Assembly: GCA_045658965.1 (NCBI GenBank)
Contig: JAZOVZ010000054.1
Coordinates: forward strand, 1 to 40,218
Length of the DNA: 40,218 nt
Direction: 5' to 3'
Source of the DNA: SVQP01 sp045658965
Lineage (GTDB): Bacteria > Bacillota > Clostridia > Oscillospirales > CAG-272
Shown here: one piece after another, positions 1 through 7,754 of the stretch
Numbering within the stretch: the first letter of the stretch is position 1
How the letters are laid out: the number at the start of each line of letters is the position of its first letter
The notes under the pieces: generated by a model
Databases searched by the model: none
Told to the model about the DNA's origin: nothing
What the model saw: only the letters and a program-made list of their open reading frames with translations
Program-made: the position numbers and the translations under genes

Positions 1-90
1 CTTCCTAAGACCGCTTGGCCTCCGACTTCCTACGGCAAATTTCAGAGTGTTCTCGTAGGGGAGGGGTCTCCCCTCCCGCGAATTTGGATG
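1..90. repeat. Intergenic G/C-rich hairpin, probable interspersed repeat fragment
   Basis: This stretch lies downstream of the leftward papain-like gene. GGGAGGGG (59-66) and CCCCTCCC (70-77) form an 8-bp stem with a 3-nt loop. No T-run follows on the minus strand, so it is not a classical terminator for the gene at 115-774. The sequence resembles short palindromic intergenic elements I associate with uncultured clostridia, but only this one copy is in the window, so its repeat status is inferred. Confidence 0.4.
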
Positions 91-114
91 TGCGTTCGGG
101 TGTTTTTGAAGGAA

Positions 115-774
115 TTATTTCAATCTCGGTTTCCAATACGCGCTCTTGTAATACCGTTTGGTCAGCACAGACAGACTGCGCACGGTTTCCCTGATGCGAA
201 ACCGCTTGGAATGCTTGGCGTAATACTCGGACGGCATATCCGAGAGCATCAAGGGCGCATAAAAATGCCCCTCGTAGACCTTGAATCGCGCAAGATTGCG
301 CGCCAGTCCGCGGATCGAATAAAATCGGTCGGGGGATATGCCCGCGCCCGTCATGGCAATGACCTCGGTGGCAAAATCCACGCAGGTGTGGCAACGCTCA
401 AGGGCGACGCGGCGGCGGAAGAGAAAGGTCAAGGCGCCGATGTAGTTATAAACGTAATCCTGTGCCTCTGCCTCGTAAGCCTGCAGGTGCGTGCGGATGG
501 TCGCGTGCTGCTCGTCGGTTACGGGAATGGCGCAGATCTGCACCGAAGCGGCAATATTGCGCCGCAGATAACGCTCGGGCGTTTCCACCACAAAGCCGCC
601 GCAAAAGGGCGTATCCTCGTAACGGCGCGCAAAGGAATAAAGCGTTTGCATGTTGCCGTCCAGCGAGATCGACACGTGATTATAGCGGTGGTTGGTAAAG
701 GCACGAATGAATTTGGCGATCATATAGTGCGTGGACGAAAAGACCACGTAAACGTACTTGGGAGAGTCGGTCAT
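115..774 (-). CDS. Permuted papain/NlpC-P60-like hypothetical protein
   Basis: A 219-residue protein with no signal peptide or membrane segment. An early histidine in YNHVSIS (H33) and a later cysteine in CHTCVDF (C131) occur in the His-then-Cys order of circularly permuted NlpC/P60 (YiiX/YebB-like) amidases and peptidases. Enzymatic activity is inferred from these two motifs alone. The start at 774 is supported by AAAAGGAGATCTTT directly upstream. It is the second gene of a leftward pair, 12 nt after the CPBP protease gene, so the two are probably co-transcribed. The substrate is unknown; lipid amide and peptide bonds are both handled by this fold. No terminator with a clear T-run is visible after it. 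Confidence 0.7.
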   Translation of the reverse strand: MTDSPKYVYVVFSSTHYMIAKFIRAFTNHRYNHVSISLDGNMQTLYSFARRYEDTPFCGGFVVETPERYLRRNIAASVQICAIPVTDEQHATIRTHLQAYEAEAQDYVYNYIGALTFLFRRRVALERCHTCVDFATEVIAMTGAGISPDRFYSIRGLARNLARFKVYEGHFYAPLMLSDMPSEYYAKHSKRFRIRETVRSLSVLTKRYYKSAYWKPRLK

Positions 775-786
775 AAAGATCTCCTT

Positions 787-1464
787 TTAGATGCTGTAAA
801 ACATGATGATACCGATCAGATTGGTTGCGAGGTTGGATGCCATGTGCACAAGGTACGAGGGCAACAGGCTCTCGGTCTTGTGATTGAGAAAGGCGAAAAT
901 GCCGCCGCCAAGCGCCATGCCAAACAGCGCCAGCGCGAAAATGACGGGCGAGAGCCAGCCATCCATAAACGCCACGTGATAAGCGGAGAAGAGCAGAGCA
1001 CTTGCCACGTAGGCAAAGGGTAGCCCGAGCGGACGCAGAGAAAAGAAGCAAAAGCCGCGGAAGAAAAATTCTTCCAAAAGGGAATTGATCAGCGCGATGT
1101 ACAGCGCGACGAAGATGAAATTCTCGCGCGTGACGCCTGCGTCTGCGGTCAGCGAATCGGTGACCGAGGAAAAGTCGATGAAATTGCGCAGGGCAAAAAA
1201 GGCGACCATGATCACGGCAAAAATGCCGATGGCAAGGGGCGCAATCAGCGCAATGTGCCGCTTTTGCAGCGAGAACAGTTTTTTCGGTTCAAAGGATTTT
1301 GTCAAGAGCAGGTAAATGACGGGGATCGCACCGAACAGCACCAATTTGATGGCACTCTTGATTGCATACGGCGGTGAGAGCAAAGCGTCCACAAGCCCCA
1401 TGCAAACGCAAAGGGCAAGGCAGAGCAGTAGCACCGCTACCGCGTTTTTCTTTGTTTTTTCCAT
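787..1464 (-). CDS. CPBP-family intramembrane metalloprotease
   Basis: A 225-residue polytopic membrane protein with hydrophobic segments at roughly 8-28, 36-54, 70-92, 115-130, 148-165, 172-192 and 207-223. It carries the CPBP/Rce1-like (Abi) motifs: EExxxR at E131-E132-R136 (LLEEFFFRGF), a second motif histidine H163 (SAYHVAF) and a third motif H207xxxN211. Family members are membrane-embedded glutamate/zinc proteases; in Gram-positive bacteria some act in bacteriocin maturation or self-immunity. Here no bacteriocin gene is visible, so the role is open. A consensus promoter (1490-1518) and AAAGGAGGGG before the start make it the first gene of a two-gene operon with the papain-like protein. 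Confidence 0.88.
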   Translation of the reverse strand: MEKTKKNAVAVLLLCLALCVCMGLVDALLSPPYAIKSAIKLVLFGAIPVIYLLLTKSFEPKKLFSLQKRHIALIAPLAIGIFAVIMVAFFALRNFIDFSSVTDSLTADAGVTRENFIFVALYIALINSLLEEFFFRGFCFFSLRPLGLPFAYVASALLFSAYHVAFMDGWLSPVIFALALFGMALGGGIFAFLNHKTESLLPSYLVHMASNLATNLIGIIMFYSI

Positions 1465-1489
1465 AGTACCCCTCCTTTGCTGTTGCCTT

Positions 1490-1518
1490 ATTATAGCATA
1501 TTCTCTTTATGGCGTCAA
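1490..1518 (-). promoter_or_regulatory. SigA-type promoter for the CPBP operon
   Basis: On the minus strand TTGACG (1513-1518) and TATAAT (1490-1495) are separated by exactly 17 nt, about 25 nt upstream of the CPBP start codon. Confidence 0.85.
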
Positions 1519-1603
1519 TCATTCTGCGCATATTTAAGAAATCTTTATCATCGCCAAGAGAGGGGGATGGCTTGGGGCTTACATTTCATATATGCATCGG
1601 ACT

Positions 1604-1998
1604 CGCATTCTCCCCCCTGCGCTTGGCACAAGGTAGCGCTGATAGTCCCCCTCCGGGACAATGTCATTAAGTTAAGGAAAACTTATAGCGGGTACACAAA
1701 CGATGCGGGTATGCGCCAAAAAGGCGTCCCCCGGGGGGAAGCTGTCGCGAAGCGACTGAAGGGGAGCGGCGGACTAAACGGTGCGCATAGCCGTTCGGGT
1801 ATAACAATTCAAGCCTAAGCTTTCGCATTCCCCTTCAGTCGCCTACGGCGCCAGCTTCCCCTCGGGGGACGCCTTTTCAGCGCACTGCTGTTCCCGTTCT
1901 CTTGTCTGTTGTGGGCGATTTCTTAACTTAATGACATTGCCCTCCTGGAGGGGGGAGCGACAGCGCTGCCTTGTGCCAAGCGCAGGGGGGAGAACGCG
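1604..1998. repeat. Nested palindromic repeat element, copy 1
   Basis: An outer inverted repeat (about 1604-1677 against 1921-1998, a few mismatches) encloses a second inverted repeat (1721-1766 against 1830-1875) containing AGCTGTCGCGAAGCGACTG on one arm and CAGTCGCCTACGGCGCCAGCT on the other. Both arms of the outer repeat contain CAATGTCATTAAGTTAAG or its complement. No transposase is encoded and short reading frames across it have no coding character. A second copy lies at 27301-27609. The layout (terminal inverted repeats, no coding capacity, intergenic position) resembles a MITE or a large REP/BIME-like element. Confidence 0.8.
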
Positions 1999-2094
1999 AA
2001 GACAAACGGTTTTTGCGCGTTATATTTTCGTAGCAGTTGCTCTGCGATCGGCATTTTGCGCAAAAAAGAACCGAAATCCGAGGGTTGCGGAAGA

Positions 2095-2176
2095 ATGAAA
2101 TCTGCCCAAGGCAGATGAAATCCACATATGTGGATGAAATCGCTGCGCGATGAAATCCGCCCCGACGGGGCGGATG
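2095..2176. repeat. Array of four mini-palindromes joined by GATGAAATC
   Basis: Four consecutive perfect or near-perfect hairpins each begin ATC and end GAT and are separated by GAA: 2100-2116 (stem ATCTGCC), 2120-2135 (ATCCACAT, no loop), 2139-2151 (ATCGC) and 2155-2175 (ATCCGCCCC). The stems differ in sequence, but the junction GATGAAATC is constant. The array sits just beyond the terminator at the 3' end of the nine-gene operon. Confidence 0.85.
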
Positions 2177-2212
2177 AAAAAGAACCGAGACCGCGGTCTC
2201 GGTTCTTTTTTT
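2177..2212. terminator. Bidirectional terminator ending the nine-gene operon
   Basis: AGAACCGAGACCG followed by its exact reverse complement forms a 26-bp perfect palindrome (2181-2206), flanked by A-rich sequence on the left and seven T on the right, so it can act on either strand. The stop codon of the last operon gene overlaps its edge at 2211-2213. Confidence 0.88.
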
Positions 2213-4712
2213 ACGCGGTAACGATGCCGTCGGCTTTTTGCAAGCCAAGCTTTTTGACTGCGTCCTCGCGCATTTTGTATTTGAGGATCTTGCCTGCCAC
2301 GTTCATGGGGAAGGCATCCACAAAGTCAATATACTTGGGCACCTTATGGCGTGCCATGTGATCAAGAATATATCCCTTCATTTCCTTTTCGGTCATGGTC
2401 TCACCCTCCTTGAGAATGATGCAAGCCATGATCTCCTCACCGTACTGCTCGTCGGGCACGCCGATGACCTGTACGTCCTTGACCTTGGGATGGGTATAGA
2501 TAAATTCCTCAATCTCCTTGGGGTAAATATTCTCACCGCCGCGGATGATCATATCCTTGAGTCTGCCCGTAATGCGGTAGTTGCCCTCGGGCGTCTTGGC
2601 GGCAAGGTCGCCCGTGTGCAGCCAGCCGTCCTTGTCAATGGCGGCAGCGGTGGCGCGGGGCATTTTGTAGTAACCCTTCATAATATTATAGCCGCGTGCA
2701 ACGAACTCGCCGTTCTCGCCAACGGGCATTTCCTCGCCCGTTTCGGGGTCAACGATCTTGCATTCGATCTCGGGCAACGCTCTGCCGACCGTGCCCACGC
2801 GCACCTCGATCGGGTCATCGGTCGAGGACATGGTGCAGCCGGGAGACGCCTCGGTCTGTCCGTATACGATGGTGATCTCGCTCATGTGCATTTTTTCCAC
2901 CACGTCACGCATGACAGAGATCGGGCAGGGGCTGCCCGCCATGATGCCGGTGCGTACGTGCGAGAAGTCGGTCTTGGCAAAATCGGGGTGCTCGAGGAGC
3001 GCGATAAACATGGTGGGAACGCCGTGGAATGCCGTAATGCGCTCCTGATGAATGCAGGCAAGCGCGGGGCGGGGCGAAAAATAGGGCAGGGGATAGAGAG
3101 AAACACCGTGCGTCATGGATGCGGTCATGGCAAGCACCATGCCAAAGCAATGGAACATGGGCACTTGGATCATCATGCGGTCCGCTGTGGAAAGATCCAT
3201 GCGGTCACCGATGCATTTGCCGTTATTGACGATGTTGTAGTGCGTCAGCATAACGCCCTTGGGGAATCCCGTCGTGCCCGAGGTGTACTGCATGTTGCAC
3301 ACGTCGTGCGGAGAGACGCCTGCTGCTACGCGGGAAAGCTCCTCGCGGGGGGTCTTGCTCGCATAAGTCATAGCTTGCTCCCAGGTCAGCGCACCGGATT
3401 CCTCAAAGCCGCAGGTGATCACGCGGCGCAAAAAGGGCAGACGCTTGCAATGCAAGGGCTCTCCTGCGGGCGTGCTTTCCATTTCGGGGCAAAGCTCACG
3501 AATGATCTGTCTATAGTTTGAGTCACGGTAGCCGTCTACCATGATCAGCGTGTGGGTATCCGATTGACGGAGCAGATATTCCGCCTCGTGGATCTTGTAG
3601 GCGGTGTTCATGCTGACCAGCACCGCACCGATCTTGGTCACCGCCCAGAACGCGATATACCACTCGGGCACGTTGGTTGCCCACACCGCTACGTGCGCAC
3701 CCGGGCGCACGCCAAGCGAGAGCAGCGCACGCGCGCACTTGTCCACGTCGCGGCGGAACTGTGCATACGTGCGGGTGTAATTGAGCGTTGTGTATTTGAA
3801 TGCGTACTGGTCGGGGAACAGCTCGACCATGCGGTCAAGCACCTGCGAGAAGGTCATGTCGATCAAGGTATCCTTCTTCCAGACGTACTTGCCCGTGTGC
3901 GCGTTGTTATCGTACAGGTGATCCTGCGCGCGCGAGGTGTTGCCAAAGCGTTCCATGTAGGTGGAGAACTGGGTCAGAATGATCTCGGGATCCGAGATGT
4001 CCTCGATCCACTCGGGATCCCACTCCAGCGAAATAAAGCCGTCGTAGTTGACCGACGACAGAGCACCGATCAGCTCCTGCATGGGCAAATCTCCCTCGCC
4101 CATAAAGCAATACTCACCGTTCTTTGAATCGCGCACGTGTGCGTGCTTGACGTATGCGCCGAGGTTGGTGATGGTGGTCTCGGGCGATTCCTTTGCGATG
4201 ATGCAGGTGTTGTACATATCCCAAAGCGCACCAAGACTGTCGCTTGCAAAGCGGTTGAGTATCTCGCGCAGGGAATCGGTGTGCGCAAAGCAGCCCGCTG
4301 TTTCAAGCAGCAAGGTCACGCCCATTTCTTGCGCATAAGGCAAGAGGGGGGCGATGTTGGTGCAGACCGCTTCAAAGCAGTCCTTGCCGTCGGTGCGTGT
4401 GTGCACGCGCACAAAGGGCACGCGGAAGGCGGATGCCAGCGCGATATAGGCGCGCAGCGTTTGCACGCAAGCCTCACCGTCGGGATCGGACAGGTCGGCA
4501 GAGGTATCAAAGCAGACGACGCTTGTGTGATTGTCGATCAGCGTGTGCAGCGTGCTTCTTGCATTGGCTGCGTCAAAGGGCTGACCGGGAGCACCCAGCG
4601 TGTTTGCAACGTCATAAAGCTCCAGTCCCTGCATTCCCGTTGCGTCGCACAGAGAAAGCAGATCGGCATAAGAGCAGGACGTCCATTTTCTGTTGGAAAA
4701 CGAGAGCTTCAC
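2211..4712 (-). CDS. TIM-barrel (sugar isomerase-like) / AMP-dependent acyl-CoA synthetase fusion
   Basis: An 833-residue two-domain protein. Residues 1 to about 260 are an AP-endonuclease-2/xylose-isomerase-like TIM barrel (IolE/hydroxypyruvate isomerase superfamily) with candidate metal ligands E137 (LLLET), D165 (LWDMYN), H192 (KHAHVRD) and E230 (SLEWD). Residues about 280-833 form a complete acyl-CoA synthetase: P-loop YTSGTTGFPKG (476-486), HTGD (699-702), GRLKDMIIRGGENIYPKEIE (716-735) and catalytic lysine K808 in GKILK. This domain should activate a carboxylic acid to its acyl-CoA through an acyl-adenylate. The start overlaps the upstream LeuA-like stop by ATGA, implying translational coupling. 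The fusion is unusual; the barrel may modify or sense the substrate, but its activity cannot be told from sequence. It is the last gene of the operon. Confidence 0.9.
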   Translation of the reverse strand: MKLSFSNRKWTSCSYADLLSLCDATGMQGLELYDVANTLGAPGQPFDAANARSTLHTLIDNHTSVVCFDTSADLSDPDGEACVQTLRAYIALASAFRVPFVRVHTRTDGKDCFEAVCTNIAPLLPYAQEMGVTLLLETAGCFAHTDSLREILNRFASDSLGALWDMYNTCIIAKESPETTITNLGAYVKHAHVRDSKNGEYCFMGEGDLPMQELIGALSSVNYDGFISLEWDPEWIEDISDPEIILTQFSTYMERFGNTSRAQDHLYDNNAHTGKYVWKKDTLIDMTFSQVLDRMVELFPDQYAFKYTTLNYTRTYAQFRRDVDKCARALLSLGVRPGAHVAVWATNVPEWYIAFWAVTKIGAVLVSMNTAYKIHEAEYLLRQSDTHTLIMVDGYRDSNYRQIIRELCPEMESTPAGEPLHCKRLPFLRRVITCGFEESGALTWEQAMTYASKTPREELSRVAAGVSPHDVCNMQYTSGTTGFPKGVMLTHYNIVNNGKCIGDRMDLSTADRMMIQVPMFHCFGMVLAMTASMTHGVSLYPLPYFSPRPALACIHQERITAFHGVPTMFIALLEHPDFAKTDFSHVRTGIMAGSPCPISVMRDVVEKMHMSEITIVYGQTEASPGCTMSSTDDPIEVRVGTVGRALPEIECKIVDPETGEEMPVGENGEFVARGYNIMKGYYKMPRATAAAIDKDGWLHTGDLAAKTPEGNYRITGRLKDMIIRGGENIYPKEIEEFIYTHPKVKDVQVIGVPDEQYGEEIMACIILKEGETMTEKEMKGYILDHMARHKVPKYIDFVDAFPMNVAGKILKYKMREDAVKKLGLQKADGIVTA

Positions 4713-6112
4713 GCAAGACCCTCCTCGTATACGATCTTGTTGAGCGCGTCAAGGTAGGCGCGGATGGATGCGCCGATGATATCGGTGGAAACGCCCTGGC
4801 CTGCGTGCAGAGTGCCCTCGGAGCGCAGCTTGACCAGTGCAGAGCCGACAGCCTCGCGGCCCTCGGTCACGGCGTGGATCTGAAAATCGTCCAGCTCGTA
4901 GTGGTGTCCCACGATCTGCTCAAGCGCCTTGAAGGCAGCGTCGATCGGGCCGTCGCCAAGCGAGATGGCTTGCAGCGTCTTGCCGCTCTTCTGCACCGTG
5001 ACGTGCGCGGAGGAGGAGAAGGTGTTGCCGCTGTTGATGACGTAGGTGATCAGCTTATAGGTAGAGGGCACCTGCATGGCAACGGCTGCCACCAAGGTGT
5101 CCAGCTCGCGCGTGCCGATGGGCTTGCTTTGCGCGATCTGACGGAATTCCTCATAAACGCGGTTGGCGTCCTCGGGGTACAGGGTGTATCCCAGCTTAGC
5201 CACCTCTGCAAGCACGGCGTGCTTGTCGGCACCTGCATCCAGCAAAAGACCTTCGCTCTCATGCTGCAGCGCGACGCTCACCTTGCTGCCGGACTTTTTG
5301 TCAAACAGCGAAGCAGCGGCTGCAGCGCAGGTCTTTGCCTCGGTGTAGAGCACCGAGGTGGAAACGCCCAGCTTCTCGGATCTCTGCGCAAGGATTGCCA
5401 GAGTTGCAGCGGTGCTCGGAGCTTCGTTGCCTGCGCAGCAAAGGTCGAGCTGACCGATGCCTGCGGACAGGGATTCCAGCACGGTTGCCAGCGCAAGACC
5501 GCAAGCGTTGGAGCAATGCAGTCCCAGCGTCACGTTTTTCAGCGCGGGTACGTCGGCATACAGCTTTTCTATAAAGGTGATCATTTCTGCGGGCAGGGCG
5601 TAGCCCTCGGGATCGCAGACCGTAACGGTAGTTGCACCCGCCTCGATGGCGGCTGCAATGCAACCTGTCAGAATGGTATAGTCACCGCGCAAAGCGTCCT
5701 CGGCTACGAACTCCACATTGTCGCAAAGTGCGCGGGCAGCAGAGATGCCCTTTTGAACCGTTTGTGTGACGGCAGCCGGCTTGAGGTGATAGAAAAACTC
5801 CAACTGCGCCTGCGAAGCGGGCAGCGCCAGCGCCAGCTTTTTATGCTTTGCGGTGGCAATGGAGGCGTATACCTCCTCTGTATCCGAGCCGTCAAATTTG
5901 ACGTGTGCGCAAAGCACCGTATCGGTAATGACCGATGCCACGGTGCGTGCCAGCAGCGCGTCCGCCTTGTGATTTTTCATCACGGGCAGCGTGATCTGCG
6001 AGACGTGCATCTTGCCAAGCAGTCTTGCAGCCTGCACCTTCTCACGGAAGGAAAGCTGCTCGGCAGCAAGCGCGGTGCAAAGTGTAATATCGTTGATTGT
6101 GAGATTGCGCAT
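4709..6112 (-). CDS. 2-isopropylmalate synthase-like protein with altered active site and intact regulatory domain
   Basis: A 467-residue LeuA homologue, slightly shorter than typical LeuA (about 510-520). The barrel is recognisable (DNVEFVAEDA, AIEAGATTVTVCDPEGYALP), but the catalytic motifs are changed. DTTLRDGEQ becomes DITLCTALAAEQ (residues 8-19), losing the catalytic arginine. HxHND becomes HCSNA (199-203), losing the second metal-binding histidine. GERAGN becomes CCAGNEA (225-231). The C-terminal LeuA allosteric domain (about 350-467) is well preserved, including SLGDGPIDAAFKAL and GQGVSTDIIGASIRAYL. It is therefore probably not an ordinary isopropylmalate synthase; a leucine/isoleucine-sensing regulatory protein or a repurposed acyl-CoA-binding lyase are possibilities. 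GGAGAGAA precedes the start; it lies 21 nt after ilvE. Confidence 0.85.
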   Translation of the reverse strand: MRNLTINDITLCTALAAEQLSFREKVQAARLLGKMHVSQITLPVMKNHKADALLARTVASVITDTVLCAHVKFDGSDTEEVYASIATAKHKKLALALPASQAQLEFFYHLKPAAVTQTVQKGISAARALCDNVEFVAEDALRGDYTILTGCIAAAIEAGATTVTVCDPEGYALPAEMITFIEKLYADVPALKNVTLGLHCSNACGLALATVLESLSAGIGQLDLCCAGNEAPSTAATLAILAQRSEKLGVSTSVLYTEAKTCAAAAASLFDKKSGSKVSVALQHESEGLLLDAGADKHAVLAEVAKLGYTLYPEDANRVYEEFRQIAQSKPIGTRELDTLVAAVAMQVPSTYKLITYVINSGNTFSSSAHVTVQKSGKTLQAISLGDGPIDAAFKALEQIVGHHYELDDFQIHAVTEGREAVGSALVKLRSEGTLHAGQGVSTDIIGASIRAYLDALNKIVYEEGLA

Positions 6113-6133
6113 AAAGGTTCTCTCCGTTGTTTA

Positions 6134-7201
6134 TCAGATTTCTAAGGTCCAGCCCTTGTTGTCCTCGATCTTGCCCCACTGGATACCGGTTAAAGTGTCG
6201 TACAGGGATTGGGTGACAGCGCCGATCTTGCCGCCGCTGACGGTGTAGCGATTGCCCCGGTAGCAAAGCTCGCCGATGGGGGAAACAACGGCAGCCGTGC
6301 CGGTGCCCCAAGCCTCTTCCAGCGTGCCGTTCTCGGCAGCCTCGATCAGCTCGTCTACGCTGATGCGTCTTTCGCTCACGGGATAGCCCATGTCACGCAG
6401 CACCTCCAGGCAGGATTTTCTGGTAATACCGGGCAGAATAGAGCCGGTCAGCGCGGGGGTAACGATCTCGCCGGCGATCTTGAACATGACGTTCATCGCA
6501 CCGACCTCCTCGATGTACTTGCGCTCGACACCGTCCAGCCACAGTACCTGCGAGTATCCCTGCTTTTCAGCCTTGTCGCCTGCTCTTGTGCTGGCAGCGT
6601 AGTTACCGCCGCACTTGATGTGACCCGTACCGCCCTTGACTGCGCGGACGTCCTCGCCCTCGATCATGATCTTGACGGGGTTGATGCCCTCCTTGTAGTA
6701 AGAGCCCGAGGGGGATGCGATGATCATAAATACTGCCTCGTTGACACCGTGTACGCCCAGATAGGGATCGTTACCGAACATAAAGGGACGGATGTAGAGC
6801 GAGGTGCCCTCGGTCTTCGGAACCCAAGCCTGCTCGTGCGCGATAAAGGTGGTATAGCACTGCAGCGCATCCTCCTCGGGGATGGTGGGCAGGCAAAGTC
6901 TTTCTGCGGAAACGTTCATGCGGCGGATGTTCTCCAAGGGACGGAACAGCTGTACCTTGCCGTCGGAAAGGCGGCGGTAAGCCTTCAAGCCTTCAAAGAT
7001 CTCGGCACCGTAATGCAGCACGGTGGAGGCAGGGTGCAGAGAGATCGCACCGAAGGGAACGATGCGCGCGTTGTGCCAGCCATCCTGCTTGTTATAGTCC
7101 ATCATGAACATGTGGTTGGTAAAGTATCTGCCAAAGCCCAGCTTGCTTTCCTCGGGCAGAGGCGTGGACTCGGGATTTTCAATGATCTTGATATCCAACA
7201 T
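6134..7201 (-). CDS. ilvE: Branched-chain amino acid aminotransferase
   Basis: A 355-residue class-IV PLP aminotransferase of the normal length for IlvE type II enzymes. The PLP lysine is K196 in GTGHIKCGGNYA. Other family motifs are HYGAEIFEGLKAYR (63-76), EEVGAMNVMF and LPGITRKSCLEV. It exchanges the amino group between glutamate and the 2-oxoacids of valine, leucine and isoleucine in the cytoplasm. AAGGAGATCACAGTC precedes the start, 13 nt after the oxidoreductase gamma subunit gene. Next to a 2-oxoacid:ferredoxin oxidoreductase and acyl-CoA synthetases, it would either complete synthesis of amino acids from acyl-CoAs or start their degradation; the T-box at the head of the operon favours synthesis. 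Confidence 0.96.
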   Translation of the reverse strand: MLDIKIIENPESTPLPEESKLGFGRYFTNHMFMMDYNKQDGWHNARIVPFGAISLHPASTVLHYGAEIFEGLKAYRRLSDGKVQLFRPLENIRRMNVSAERLCLPTIPEEDALQCYTTFIAHEQAWVPKTEGTSLYIRPFMFGNDPYLGVHGVNEAVFMIIASPSGSYYKEGINPVKIMIEGEDVRAVKGGTGHIKCGGNYAASTRAGDKAEKQGYSQVLWLDGVERKYIEEVGAMNVMFKIAGEIVTPALTGSILPGITRKSCLEVLRDMGYPVSERRISVDELIEAAENGTLEEAWGTGTAAVVSPIGELCYRGNRYTVSGGKIGAVTQSLYDTLTGIQWGKIEDNKGWTLEI

Positions 7202-7214
7202 GACTGTGATCTCC

Positions 7215-7754
7215 TTATGCTTTGTATTCGTAGCCCAGCTTGATGGCGTTCAGATTCTGCTCGATCAGGTTGGCTCTCTTGGCACTGACCACCTTGCCCA
7301 TAGCGGCTTCGAGGTACTCCATGCCGATCTCGGGGTACTCCGCGAGCACCTTACCGAGAATGATCATATTTGCCAGCGTGGGAATGCCCATGTCGTTGGC
7401 GATCTGGGTTGCGGGAATGTAGTAAGCATCCACGTCCTCTCTCTCGATCTTGCGTGTGATCAGCGTGCTGTCCACAAAGATCTTACCGCCGGGAACGACA
7501 GCGTCCTCGTACTTGTCAAGAGAGGGCAGGTTCATAGCGACCAGGCAATCGGGCTTTGCCACGATGGGCGAGCCGACGGGCGTGTCGCTGATAATGATAG
7601 AGCAATTTGCGGTACCGCCGCGCATTTCGGGGCCGTAGGAGGGCAGCCAGCTGACCTGCTTATCGGCAATCAGACCCTGATATGCCACGATCTTGCCAAG
7701 GAACAGAACACCCTGGCCGCCAAAGCCTGCAATCAACATCTGTAAAGTCTTCAT
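7215..7754 (-). CDS. 2-oxoacid:ferredoxin oxidoreductase, gamma subunit
   Basis: A 179-residue subunit of the pyruvate/ketoisovalerate oxidoreductase gamma family, with the N-terminal GFGGQGV motif (residues 10-16) and SWLPSYGPEMRGG further on. This subunit normally contributes to CoA binding in the oxidoreductase complex. The reading frame is open for 28 more codons upstream, but the start at 7754 is preferred because AAGGAGGACGCACAGGC precedes it and it makes an ATGA overlap with the stop of the TPP-binding subunit gene. The complete set of delta, alpha, beta and gamma subunits is encoded in adjacent genes. Confidence 0.93.
   Translation of the reverse strand: MKTLQMLIAGFGGQGVLFLGKIVAYQGLIADKQVSWLPSYGPEMRGGTANCSIIISDTPVGSPIVAKPDCLVAMNLPSLDKYEDAVVPGGKIFVDSTLITRKIEREDVDAYYIPATQIANDMGIPTLANMIILGKVLAEYPEIGMEYLEAAMGKVVSAKRANLIEQNLNAIKLGYEYKA

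Noticed and set aside
1477..1818. Small proteins encoded within the palindromic element (including 1928-2248 on the minus strand)
   Set aside because: Frames run through inverted repeats, have no ribosome binding site, and their translations are artefacts of repeat sequence.
2095..2176. CRISPR-like or tRNA-like structure
   Set aside because: Only short hairpins with a constant 9-nt joint; no spacers, no cloverleaf and no CCA end.
2238..3521. 427-codon plus-strand frame opposite the TIM-barrel/synthetase gene
   Set aside because: It is a shadow of the minus-strand gene; its translation has high His and Arg content, no motif and no ribosome binding site. The same applies to the long plus-strand frames at 4397-6145, 6209-7243, 7682-8539 and 10472-11626.
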